A DNA stretch of 29,612 nt, taken from assembly GCA_910578885.1 (NCBI GenBank), contig CAJTSH010000034.1, positions 1 to 29,612 on the forward strand, written 5' to 3'. Under the pieces are notes generated by a model. It did not search any database. It was not told the DNA's origin and saw only the letters and a program-made list of their open reading frames with translations. A program made the translations under genes and the position numbers. This stretch comes from an uncultured Lachnospiraceae bacterium (GTDB lineage Bacteria > Bacillota > Clostridia > Lachnospirales > Lachnospiraceae). Positions 21,063-28,467 of this stretch are shown piece after piece. Positions within the stretch are counted from its first letter, which is position 1, and the number at the start of each line of letters is the position of its first letter.

Positions 21063-23137
21063 CAGAGGGAATGTTTATAGCAGATAGATATGAGGTTTTA
21101 AGAAAAATAGGCGCTGGCGGAATGTCAGATGTATATAAAGCAAAAGATCATGTCTTAGGACGCTTTGTGGCAATCAAGGTATTAAAGCAGGAATTCAGCG
21201 AGGATGTGAATTTCGTAACGAAGTTTCGGACGGAAGCCCAGTCAGCGGCAGGGCTGGAGCATCCCAATATCGTAAATATTTATGACGTCGGAAGCGAAGA
21301 CGGCATGCACTATATTGTAATGGAGTATGTTGAGGGAATAACCCTTAAGACCTATATTGAGAAGAAAGGACAATTATCTTATAAAGAGGCTATCAGTATT
21401 GCAATCCAAGTGGGGAGAGGGATTGAGGCTGCACATGGAAAGCATATCGTGCACCGGGATATCAAGCCGCAGAACATTATGATTTCCACAGAGGGCAAGG
21501 TTAAGGTGATGGATTTTGGAATTGCCAGAGCTGCCACTGCAAATACGATTAATTCCGATGTCATGGGCTCGGTACATTATGCCTCGCCAGAGCAGGCAAG
21601 GAATGGCTATGTAGACGGAAAGAGCGATATCTATTCGCTGGGTATCGTGATGTATGAAATGGTGACAGGGCGCGTTCCTTTTGATGGGGATACGACTGTG
21701 GCCGTCGCCATCCAGCATTTGCAGGAGGAGATGGTAAAGCCTAGCGCATATGCACCGGAGCTGCCAATTAGTTTAGAGAAGATTATTTTGAAATGTACGC
21801 AGAAGAACGGAGACCGCCGCTATCAGAGCATCGGAGACCTGCTTTTAGATTTGAAAAAATCCTTAATCAGCCCGAATGAAGATTTTGTTACCATGATTCC
21901 GTTGGGAGGCCAGGATAAGACGCGGGTAATCCGGCAGGAGGAATTGGCACAGATTCAAAAGCATACGGATAAGGTATATCTGTCGGAGGATGATGACATC
22001 GACGATGAAGAAGAGGATGAAGACGAGGAGGACGAGGAAGGCATCTTAAATCCCAAAATGGAGAAGGCAGTTACAATTATGGGGATTGCTGCCGCAGTTC
22101 TTATTATTGGGATTATCGTCTTTATTGTTTTGAACCTGCTTGGCGTGTTCCGATTCGGTCCAAGTAGTACGCCGAAGGAAAATACGGAAACACAGACAGA
22201 GACGGACAGCCAGACAGAAAGCGAGAAGGATACGTCGAGCCAGGAAGACGGTGAAATGGTTACAATGGTGGATGTTACGAACAAGACATTCGATGAGGCA
22301 AAAGCCACATTGGAAGGAATGGGACTTTTGATTGAACAGGAAGGCGTTGCTGCTTCTGATACGATTGAAGAAGGAAAGATTGTCAGTCAGAGTGTCAACG
22401 AAGGAGAAGAAGTAGCAAAGAATACAACGATAAAAGTCACTGTCAGCAGCGGAAAGGGAGAAATTCCTGTTCCAAGTGTTGCGGGTTATTCTGAATCGGA
22501 AGCTTATTCGAAGTTAACGGATGCGGGCTTCAATAATCTTGGAACAGAATATGAATATAATGACAGTATTCCGCAGGGAAATGTAATCCGTACCGAGCCG
22601 GAAGCGGGAGCAAGCGCAAAGGCAGACGATCTGATAAAGGTTTATCTGAGCCGGGGATCTGAGCTGGTAAATGTGCCGGATGTGCGGGGGAAAGGTGAGG
22701 CGGAAGCGCGGGAAGAGCTGACAAATGCAGGGCTCGTAGTGACTGTTTCGGATTCGCAGTATAATGAGGATGTGGGAGAAGGACTGGTCATCAGCCAGAG
22801 CATTGTAGGCGGTAAGAATGTTGAAAGAAATACCAGCATCAGTATTGTTGTCAGCCTTGGACCGAAAACCGTATACTATTCTTATACCACAACGGTTAAC
22901 GTTCCTGCCGACGAAAAGGATTATTTATTTGCAGACATTACGCTTTTGAACGATAAGGGCGAAGAGCTGCAGACATGGAAGAGAGTGATGGTATCAGAGA
23001 TGCCAAAGCAGTTAACTCAGACGGATATTGTTAACAGCAGTACAGGAACCTTAAAGATTGTCTGGACTTACAGGGATGAAGACGGAGAGAGACAGACGAT
23101 GGAGGATTCTCAGAAGGTAAACTTCACGGAAGCGTAG
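21056..23137 (+). CDS. prkC: PASTA-domain Ser/Thr protein kinase (PrkC/Stk1)
   Basis: The 693-aa membrane kinase has an N-terminal Hanks kinase domain (1 to about 270): glycine loop IGAGGMSDVYKAKD, Lys in VAIKVLKQEF, catalytic HRDIKPQNIM, MDFGIAR and GSVHYASPEQAR. A very acidic stretch of Asp/Glu (about 311-329) lies before the single membrane helix (about 338-364, IMGIAAAVLIIGIIVFIVLN). Outside are three PASTA repeats (about 402-600) beginning VTMVDVTNKTFDEAKATL, IPVPSVAGYSESEAY and LVNVPDVRGKGEAEA. A final domain of about 85 residues (YYSYTTTVNVPADEKDYLF) ends the protein. PASTA domains bind cell wall fragments and control growth, germination and division. The gene is paired with PP2C and followed 11 bp later by rsgA. 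Confidence 0.95.
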   Translation: MLTEGMFIADRYEVLRKIGAGGMSDVYKAKDHVLGRFVAIKVLKQEFSEDVNFVTKFRTEAQSAAGLEHPNIVNIYDVGSEDGMHYIVMEYVEGITLKTYIEKKGQLSYKEAISIAIQVGRGIEAAHGKHIVHRDIKPQNIMISTEGKVKVMDFGIARAATANTINSDVMGSVHYASPEQARNGYVDGKSDIYSLGIVMYEMVTGRVPFDGDTTVAVAIQHLQEEMVKPSAYAPELPISLEKIILKCTQKNGDRRYQSIGDLLLDLKKSLISPNEDFVTMIPLGGQDKTRVIRQEELAQIQKHTDKVYLSEDDDIDDEEEDEDEEDEEGILNPKMEKAVTIMGIAAAVLIIGIIVFIVLNLLGVFRFGPSSTPKENTETQTETDSQTESEKDTSSQEDGEMVTMVDVTNKTFDEAKATLEGMGLLIEQEGVAASDTIEEGKIVSQSVNEGEEVAKNTTIKVTVSSGKGEIPVPSVAGYSESEAYSKLTDAGFNNLGTEYEYNDSIPQGNVIRTEPEAGASAKADDLIKVYLSRGSELVNVPDVRGKGEAEAREELTNAGLVVTVSDSQYNEDVGEGLVISQSIVGGKNVERNTSISIVVSLGPKTVYYSYTTTVNVPADEKDYLFADITLLNDKGEELQTWKRVMVSEMPKQLTQTDIVNSSTGTLKIVWTYRDEDGERQTMEDSQKVNFTEA

Positions 23138-23148
23138 AGGCGGGCTGC

Positions 23149-24051
23149 ATGCAGGGAAAAATAGTCAAAGGGATTTCCGGATTTTACTATGTTCACGTGG
23201 TAGAATCCGGAATTTATGAATGTAAAGCAAAGGGTATCTTCCGCCAGCAGAAGATTAAGCCGTTAGTAGGTGATGACGTCTGCATGGAAGTAATAGATGA
23301 AACGGCAAAAACCGGAAATATTGTGCAGATTCTGCCAAGAAAGAACGAATTGATCCGTCCGGCAGTTTCCAATATTGATCAGGCTCTTTTAATTTTTGCA
23401 GCGGCAAAGCCGAAGCCGCATTTGAATCTGCTGGATCGTTTTTTGGTTTTGATGGAATACCAGAAGGTTCCGGTAATCATCTGCTTCAACAAATGTGATT
23501 TGGTGACAGGAGCCAAGATGGCTGAGCTTTCAGAGGTTTATAAAGGCTGCGGATGTAAAGTTCTGTTTTCCAGTGCAAAGAGCGGAGAGGGAATTGATGA
23601 TTTAAGAGCGCAGATAGAGGGAAAGACAACTGCTGTGGCTGGGCCTTCCGGCGTAGGAAAATCTTCTCTGGTCAATGTGGTTTCTCCAGACGTACAGATG
23701 GAGACGGGTGAAATCAGTAAAAAAATTGAGAGAGGAAAGCATACCACCAGACATTCCCAGTTGATTCACGTGGACGGTAAAACCTACCTCATGGATACGC
23801 CGGGATTTAGCTCGCTTTATATTCCGGGCATGGAGAAAGAGGATCTGGGGCGATGTTATCCGGAATTTGCAGAATGCGAGCCGCTTTGCCGGTTTCAGGG
23901 ATGCGCCCATATCAACGAGCCGGACTGCGGTGTGAAGCAGGCTTTTGCAGAGGGGAAAATCCATCCGGTGCGGTATGAAAATTATTGTACGCTGTATGAA
24001 GAGTTAAAATCGGTGAAAAAGTTTGGAGGTAAAACTTCCAAATCTACCTGA
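23149..24051 (+). CDS. rsgA: Ribosome small subunit-dependent GTPase A
   Basis: The 300-aa protein has an N-terminal OB domain (1 to about 70) and a circularly permuted GTPase: NKCD at 114-117, SSAKSGEGID, the P-loop GPSGVGKSS at 165-173, KKIERGKHTTRHSQ and DTPGFSSL at 216-223. A C-terminal zinc knuckle with Cys247, Cys252, His254 and Cys260 follows. It helps mature the 30S subunit. Neighbour order (PP2C, kinase, rsgA, rpe, thiN) is typical of Firmicutes. The last residues, KKFGGKTSKST, are encoded by a twin-hairpin repeat copy, which also provides the TGA stop at 24049-24051; the normal family end is probably just before. Confidence 0.95.
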   Translation: MQGKIVKGISGFYYVHVVESGIYECKAKGIFRQQKIKPLVGDDVCMEVIDETAKTGNIVQILPRKNELIRPAVSNIDQALLIFAAAKPKPHLNLLDRFLVLMEYQKVPVIICFNKCDLVTGAKMAELSEVYKGCGCKVLFSSAKSGEGIDDLRAQIEGKTTAVAGPSGVGKSSLVNVVSPDVQMETGEISKKIERGKHTTRHSQLIHVDGKTYLMDTPGFSSLYIPGMEKEDLGRCYPEFAECEPLCRFQGCAHINEPDCGVKQAFAEGKIHPVRYENYCTLYEELKSVKKFGGKTSKST

Positions 24052-24080
24052 ATGGTGTGAAAAGCACACCGGATAGAGGA
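24020..24080 (+). repeat. Twin-hairpin repeat, copy 3 (overlaps the 3' end of rsgA)
   Basis: Hairpin 1 is TTTGGAGGT (24022-24030) with ACTTCCAAA (24034-24042), one G-U pair. Hairpin 2 is GGTGTG (24054-24059) with CACACC (24065-24070). Hairpin 1 and the linker TCTACCTGAAT are read as the end of rsgA. It is in tandem with copy 4 at a 62-nt distance. Confidence 0.8.
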
Positions 24081-24143
24081 AAGTTTGAAAGTAGAACTTC
24101 CAAATCTACCTGGATGGTGTGAAAAGCACACCAAATAGAGGAA
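24081..24143 (+). repeat. Twin-hairpin repeat, copy 4 (upstream of rpe)
   Basis: Hairpin 1 is TTTGAAAGT (24084-24092) with ACTTCCAAA (24096-24104), with one A-C mismatch. Hairpin 2 is GGTGTG (24116-24121) with CACACC (24127-24132). It follows copy 3 directly; the rpe ribosome site AAAAAAGGAG comes 20 bases later. Confidence 0.8.
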
Positions 24144-24168
24144 AGTATTAGAAAAAAGGAGTATGAAA

Positions 24169-24819
24169 ATGAGATGTTTATCGCCATCCATATTGTCGGC
24201 AGATTTTACGAAATTGGGAGAGCAGGTTGCTTTGCTGGAGGCAGCGGGCGCGCAGTACGTGCATATTGACGTGATGGATGGCGTATTTGTACCAAGTATT
24301 TCCTTTGGGATGCCTGTGATAAAGTCGCTAAGGGGCATGAGTGAACGCATTTTTGACGTACATCTGATGATAGAGGAGCCAGACCGTTATATTGATGAAT
24401 TTGTGGAATGCGGTGCGGATTTGATTACAATTCATGCGGAGGCATGCAGACATTTGGACCGTACGATCGATGCCATTAAAGAAAAGGGGATTATTGCCGG
24501 GGTAGCCTTGAATCCGGCGACGCCCTTGAGCGCCGTTGAGTATGTGCTGCCGAAGGTCGATATGGTACTGGTTATGACGGTAAATCCCGGATTTGGCGGA
24601 CAAAAGCTGATTCCTTACACGCTTGACAAGATTCGCGACTTAAAGCAGATGATAGAAAAACGGCGGCTTAAGACGGATATAGAAGTGGACGGCGGTGTGA
24701 CACTGGAGAATGTTGAACAATTGATGGATGCGGGCGCAAACATCATAGTGGCGGGAAGCGCTGTATTTCAGGGTGACATCGAAGAGAACATAAAGGAATT
24801 TCTTTCGAAAATGGCGTGA
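24169..24819 (+). CDS. rpe: Ribulose-phosphate 3-epimerase
   Basis: ATG at 24169 is preferred to ATG at 24163, because AAGGAG ends at 24161 and leaves a 7-base gap to 24169. The protein of 216 aa is a TIM barrel: LSPSILSADFTKLGEQVALL, VHIDVMDGVFVPSISFG, FDVHLMIEEPDRYI, ITIHAEACRHLDRTI, MTVNPGFGGQKLIPYTLDKI and DIEVDGGVTLENVEQLMDAG. His and Asp metal ligands are in place. It converts ribulose-5-P to xylulose-5-P. The final codons and TGA stop (ATG GCG TGA) are the start of hairpin 2 in repeat copy 5, so the stop is supplied by the repeat. Confidence 0.95.
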   Translation: MRCLSPSILSADFTKLGEQVALLEAAGAQYVHIDVMDGVFVPSISFGMPVIKSLRGMSERIFDVHLMIEEPDRYIDEFVECGADLITIHAEACRHLDRTIDAIKEKGIIAGVALNPATPLSAVEYVLPKVDMVLVMTVNPGFGGQKLIPYTLDKIRDLKQMIEKRRLKTDIEVDGGVTLENVEQLMDAGANIIVAGSAVFQGDIEENIKEFLSKMA

Positions 24820-24838
24820 AGAACACGCCGGAAAAGAG
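24811..24838 (+). repeat. Twin-hairpin repeat, half copy 5 (overlaps the rpe stop)
   Basis: Only hairpin 2 is present: GGCGTG (24813-24818) with CACGCC (24824-24829), followed by the usual GGAAAAGAGGA. Its start ATGGCGTGA encodes the last two residues and stop of rpe. Hairpin 1 is replaced by rpe coding sequence. Confidence 0.75.
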
Positions 24839-24904
24839 GAAAGTTTGAAAGTAAACTTCCAAATCTACCTAGATGGCGTAAAGAACACGCCAGAAAAGAG
24901 GAAA
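24839..24904 (+). repeat. Twin-hairpin repeat, copy 6 (upstream of thiN)
   Basis: Hairpin 1 is TTTGAAAGT (24844-24852) with ACTTCCAAA (24855-24863), with one A-C mismatch and a short loop. Hairpin 2 is GGCGT (24875-24879) with ACGCC (24887-24891), preserving the GGCGT/ACGCC form. Downstream AGAAAAGAGGAAAGG provides the thiN ribosome site. Confidence 0.8.
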
Positions 24905-24906
24905 GG

Positions 24907-25554
24907 ATGCGAATATTGATTATAACTGGCGGACATATCGAGCAGGAATTTGCGGATGCCTATATAAAATCCTATCAACCGGAATATATAGTTGCAGCAG
25001 ATTTTGGGATGGTGTATTGCAAAATGAGCAATTTGATACCGGACTGTATCGTAGGTGATTTTGATTCGGTTGAAAAAGAAACGCTTGCTTATTTTCATGA
25101 ATTCCCACAGATTATCTGGAAGCAGTTTCGCCCTGAGAAGGATGAGACAGATACCGAGCTGGCGATGACAACGGCATTCGAGCATGGTGCAACGGAACTG
25201 CATATCCTAGGTGCGACCGGAAGCAGGCTGGATCATGTGATCGGTAATATCCAATTGCTCCATAAGGCTTTGATTAGGGATATTCCGGCTTATATTGTGG
25301 ATTGTAATAACCGGATTTGTCTGGTAGACCAAACCAAAACAATTCAAAGGAACAAACAGTATGGAAAGTATATTTCCATACTGCCATTAACGACAAGAGT
25401 AGAGGGGATTACTCTAAGAGGCTTTCAATATCCGCTTGATAAGGCGACGCTTTATAGTGATAATACATTGGGAATCAGCAATGAGATTACAGAAGAAGAA
25501 GCCCGGATTGAATTAGAAAAGGGAATTGCTATTGTAATTGAATCAAAGGATTGA
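24907..25554 (+). CDS. thiN: Thiamine diphosphokinase
   Basis: The 215-aa protein shows the family motifs: ITGGHIEQEFADAYI, VAADFGMVYCKMSNLIPDCI, VGDFDSVEKETLAYF with the metal-binding DFDS, FRPEKDETDTELAMTTAFEH and HILGATGSRLDHVIGNIQLL. The C-terminal beta domain holds SILPLTTRVEGITLRGFQYP and DNTLGISNEI. It makes thiamine diphosphate from thiamine and ATP. No thiamine riboswitch is visible upstream; the leader is repeat copy 6, with the ribosome site GAGGAAAGG close to the ATG. The gene closes the common rsgA-rpe-thiN order. Confidence 0.93.
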   Translation: MRILIITGGHIEQEFADAYIKSYQPEYIVAADFGMVYCKMSNLIPDCIVGDFDSVEKETLAYFHEFPQIIWKQFRPEKDETDTELAMTTAFEHGATELHILGATGSRLDHVIGNIQLLHKALIRDIPAYIVDCNNRICLVDQTKTIQRNKQYGKYISILPLTTRVEGITLRGFQYPLDKATLYSDNTLGISNEITEEEARIELEKGIAIVIESKD

Positions 25555-25593
25555 AAGGAATAGAATTAGGCCGAAAGCGAATAGGAGGACATT

Positions 25594-27510
25594 ATGGGAA
25601 AAGAAGATTACAGAAAGGCATTTAAATTAGGAAAAAAAGACTATCAGACGAGAATGCTCCAAGGGGAAAAGCCGATTTTAGAGGTTCTGGATGATATTTT
25701 GCCGGATAGAACCTCTTATTCCGAAACGCCGATCGGTCTGGTACAGATTCCGATAGAGCAGATCGTAGGAACAAAGACTGTTGCAAGAAGCAGTTCTTTT
25801 GCGGGAAATTTTATGCCTATCCTGCGGGAGGATACGGAATTTGCTAATAAGTGGTCAAATTTGTTTGATTCACAGGTGGAAGAGGGAATCCGCGACCCGA
25901 TTAAGGTTTATGAATATATGTATAAATTCTATGTAGTGGAAGGAAATAAGCGGGTCAGCGTCATGAAATATTCCGGCGCTGTTTCAATATTGGGAAATGT
26001 GATCCGAATTGTGCCGAAACGCTCCGAGGAGAAAGAAAATAAGATTTATTATGAATTTCTGGACTTCTACCGCGTTGCACCGATTAACTATATCTGGTTT
26101 ACCCGGGAGGGCTGCTTTGCAAAGCTGCAGGAAGCGGTAGGGAAAGAGCCGGACGAAGTATGGACGGATGAAGAATTGCTGAAATTCAGTTCTATTTATA
26201 CAAGGTTTTCCGCTGAATATCGGGCAAAAGGCGGGGACAAACTCAAGATTTCACCGGGAGATGCTTTTTTGGCTTTTATTACTTTGTATGGATATGATTT
26301 CATAGATGAGATGACGACCAGTGAGATGCAGGAATTGATTGCAAAGAGCTGGGAAGAGTTTGTGCTTCTAGGTGAGGAATCGGATATTGATTTAAAGATG
26401 AAGCCGACCCAAAAGAAAAAGTCTCTGCTTGATATTCTGCATCTGTCTGCTTCAACGCCGCGGAAGTTAAAGATTGCGTTCATCTATGAAAAGACGCCCG
26501 GAACTTCTGCATGGACTTATGCCCATGAGCTTGGCAGACTTCATCTGGAGCAGACATTTCCGGAGGAAGTACATACCGTCAGCTATGAAAACGGTACGCA
26601 GGAGAATATTGACTTCTTACTGGAGGATGCTATAAATTCCGGCTGTGATCTGATTTTTACGACAACGCCGCCTTTTGCACAGGCGAGCGTGAAGGCTGCG
26701 ATTGAGAACCCGAAAATTCCGATTTTAAATTGTTCCTTAAATACTTCCCATCGTTACATTCGGACTTATTATTCGCGGATGTATGAGGCAAAATTCTTAA
26801 TGGGTGCGATTGCCGGAGCAATGGCGGAGAATAATAAGCTGATGTATATTGCGGATTATCCGATTTACGGTTCCATTGCGAACATCAATGCATTTGCGCT
26901 GGGCGCTAAGATGATCAATCCGCGGGCGAAGGTCTATCTGGAATGGACAGCCAAAAAAGAGGTGGATGTGGATGAGAAAATCAGGGAGACCGGAGCTTCC
27001 TGCGTGTCGGGAAGGGATATGGTGATTCCGGAGGATGCTTCCCGCTTTTTCGGCATTTATCATATTGACGAGGGACGCCCAAGAAATTTTGCGATGCCGC
27101 TGTGGCATTGGGGTAAGTTTTACGAGCAGCTTATCTGGACAATTATGGATGGAACATGGAAATATGACGATGAGACTTCTATGAAAAAGGCAATTAACTA
27201 CTGGTGGGGGATGTCGGAGGGAGTCATAGATGTGGTTCTGTCCAAATATATTCCGATTGGAGTAAAGCGTCTGGCCGGACTGTTAAAGACGACGATCAGC
27301 ACCGGTGGGTTCGATCCGTTTTCCGGTATTTTATATTCACAGACGGGAGTGGTCGTAGACGATCCGAACCGCAGTCTGTCGCCGGAAGAAATTATGACAA
27401 TGGACTGGCTGGCGGAAAATGTCATTGGCAGTATTCCGGATACCGAGGAACTAAAAGAGCAGGCGGAGCCTGTTATTAAGCAGCAGGGAGTAAAGAAAAA
27501 GGAAGGTTAA
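25594..27510 (+). CDS. ParB-like domain fused to a BMP/PnrA-type substrate-binding domain, cytoplasmic
   Basis: The 638-aa protein starts with a charged segment and no signal peptide or lipobox. Residues about 47-135 look like a ParB/sulfiredoxin-like fold: IGLVQIPIEQIVGT, EEGIRDPIKVYEYMYKFYVV and EGNKRVSVMKYSG, where EGNKR takes the place of the family GERR box. A middle helical region follows (about 150-285). From about 292 a BMP/PnrA-type periplasmic-binding fold begins (LKIAFIYEKTPGTSAWTYAH, CDLIFTTTPPFAQASVKAA, YEAKFLMGAIAGAMAENNK), ending at about 600. BMP proteins usually bind nucleosides outside the cell as lipoproteins, so this cytoplasmic fusion suggests an intracellular sensor. RBS AATAGGAGGAC precedes the ATG at 25594. 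Function is not known to me. Confidence 0.75.
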   Translation: MGKEDYRKAFKLGKKDYQTRMLQGEKPILEVLDDILPDRTSYSETPIGLVQIPIEQIVGTKTVARSSSFAGNFMPILREDTEFANKWSNLFDSQVEEGIRDPIKVYEYMYKFYVVEGNKRVSVMKYSGAVSILGNVIRIVPKRSEEKENKIYYEFLDFYRVAPINYIWFTREGCFAKLQEAVGKEPDEVWTDEELLKFSSIYTRFSAEYRAKGGDKLKISPGDAFLAFITLYGYDFIDEMTTSEMQELIAKSWEEFVLLGEESDIDLKMKPTQKKKSLLDILHLSASTPRKLKIAFIYEKTPGTSAWTYAHELGRLHLEQTFPEEVHTVSYENGTQENIDFLLEDAINSGCDLIFTTTPPFAQASVKAAIENPKIPILNCSLNTSHRYIRTYYSRMYEAKFLMGAIAGAMAENNKLMYIADYPIYGSIANINAFALGAKMINPRAKVYLEWTAKKEVDVDEKIRETGASCVSGRDMVIPEDASRFFGIYHIDEGRPRNFAMPLWHWGKFYEQLIWTIMDGTWKYDDETSMKKAINYWWGMSEGVIDVVLSKYIPIGVKRLAGLLKTTISTGGFDPFSGILYSQTGVVVDDPNRSLSPEEIMTMDWLAENVIGSIPDTEELKEQAEPVIKQQGVKKKEG

Positions 27511-27517
27511 CTTCACG

Positions 27518-28144
27518 ATGAAGATATTGGCAATTGCGGATGAGGAATCTAAATATTTATGGGAATATTTTGATAAGAGGAAGCTGGAAGGGATTGATCT
27601 GATTATCTCCTGCGGAGATTTGGATCCGAACTACCTTTCTTTTCTCGCGACCTTGTCAACAGTGCCGGTATTGTATGTACATGGGAATCATGATGAGAAA
27701 TACAGAAATAATCCGCCGGAGGGGTGCATCTGTATTGAAAACCGGATTTATGTCCATAAAGGCGTGAGAATCCTAGGACTCGGAGGCTCTATGCGCTATA
27801 GTTCGGGGACATATCAGTATACGGAACGTCAGATGAAACAGAGGGCTGCAAAATTGAGGTTTCATTTGTTAAGAAGGCGCGGGTTTGACATCTTGGTGAC
27901 CCATGCGCCCGCCTATCAGTTAAATGACGGGCGGGATTTGCCGCATCAGGGATTTCAGATATTCCGTACATTGATTGAGAAATATCGGCCGAAATATTTT
28001 CTGCATGGACACGTGCATTTATCGTATGGGAGAAACTATAAACGGTATGATAAATATCAGGATACGCATGTAATCAATGCATACGAGAGGTGTGTGTTTG
28101 AATTTGAGGATGAGAATCCGCCGGATTCGCTGTTTGCGCCGTAA
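27518..28144 (+). CDS. Metallophosphoesterase (calcineurin-like, YfcE-type)
   Basis: The 208-aa protein has the metallophosphoesterase motifs in order: MKILAIADEESKYLW (an Asp-bearing motif in which the usual DxH is replaced by DEE), IISCGDLDPNYLSFL (GD motif), YVHGNHDEK (GNHD), LVTHAPAYQLNDG and the final YFLHGHVHLSYGR (GHxH). The DxH replacement means one metal ligand may differ from the family standard. It begins 7 bp after the ParB/BMP gene and probably shares its transcript, which ends at the terminator starting at its stop codon. Substrate unknown; phosphodiester or nucleotide hydrolysis is likely. Confidence 0.85.
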   Translation: MKILAIADEESKYLWEYFDKRKLEGIDLIISCGDLDPNYLSFLATLSTVPVLYVHGNHDEKYRNNPPEGCICIENRIYVHKGVRILGLGGSMRYSSGTYQYTERQMKQRAAKLRFHLLRRRGFDILVTHAPAYQLNDGRDLPHQGFQIFRTLIEKYRPKYFLHGHVHLSYGRNYKRYDKYQDTHVINAYERCVFEFEDENPPDSLFAP

Positions 28145-28177
28145 AAGAGCTGTGATCATATGATTGCAGCTCTTTTT
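28143..28177 (+). terminator. Intrinsic terminator of the core operon
   Basis: AAAAGAGCTG at 28143-28152 pairs with CAGCTCTTTT at 28167-28176, with ATCATATGAT also self-pairing inside the loop, and a T-run follows. It overlaps the metallophosphoesterase stop and closes the cluster that began at murE. Confidence 0.85.
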
Positions 28178-28193
28178 ATGCACAGGGGCGCAA

Positions 28194-28307
28194 ATGAGAT
28201 TAGCAGCAGAGCTAAAGGAAGAAAATTCCTTAGAATGGGTACAACGCCTTAATAACATAAGGGCTTGTGCGAGGGAGATTGTGAACGAGGAAATTATATA
28301 TGCTTAA
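28194..28307 (+). pseudogene. tnpV: TnpV, C-terminal fragment
   Basis: The frame reads MRLAAELKEENSLEWVQRLN and continues NIRACAREIVNEEIIYA, then stops at 28305-28307. I recognise this as the last third of TnpV of Clostridial elements, which typically ends with LEW..RMN.IRACA.EIV..EIIY. The upstream residues are lost and no ribosome site precedes the ATG. The N-terminal part of a TnpV lies at 11252, on the other side of the core cluster. A terminator follows at 28317. Confidence 0.65.
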
Positions 28308-28316
28308 GCAGCAAGG

Positions 28317-28345
28317 CAGCAGAGAGAAATCTCTGCTGTTTTTTT
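28317..28345 (+). terminator. Intrinsic terminator after the tnpV fragment
   Basis: CAGCAGAGA (28317-28325) pairs with TCTCTGCTG (28330-28338) around GAAA and runs into seven T. It is a strong factor-independent terminator that isolates the TetR promoter. Confidence 0.85.
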
Positions 28346-28401
28346 CGGGAGAGTTTTGTGAATATAACTGAAAACTATTTATGAATATAAGGCGAAGCAG
28401 A

Positions 28402-28450
28402 TTGACATGATCATGACAACGGAATATAATTAAACCGATGGTTTAATTAT
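28402..28450 (+). promoter_or_regulatory. Consensus promoter with TetR operator
   Basis: TTGACA (28402-28407), exactly 17 bp, then TATAAT (28425-28430) is a perfect sigma-A promoter. A perfect inverted repeat with 11-bp arms, ATAATTAAACC-GAT-GGTTTAATTAT, spans 28426-28450 and covers the -10 box and start site. It is the expected autorepression operator of the TetR protein encoded directly downstream. Confidence 0.85.
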
Positions 28451-28467
28451 TGAAAGGAGATATACAG

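Noticed and set aside
24163..24168. ATG at 24163 as rpe start
   Set aside because: It lies one base from the AAGGAG site; the ATG at 24169 has proper spacing and fits the family N-terminus.
15691..24904. Reading the twin-hairpin copies as intrinsic terminators
   Set aside because: No T-run follows either stem and genes continue directly downstream with shared ribosome sites.
24820..24906. Thiamine (TPP) riboswitch before thiN
   Set aside because: The conserved TPP-box sequence is absent; the leader consists of the twin-hairpin repeat.
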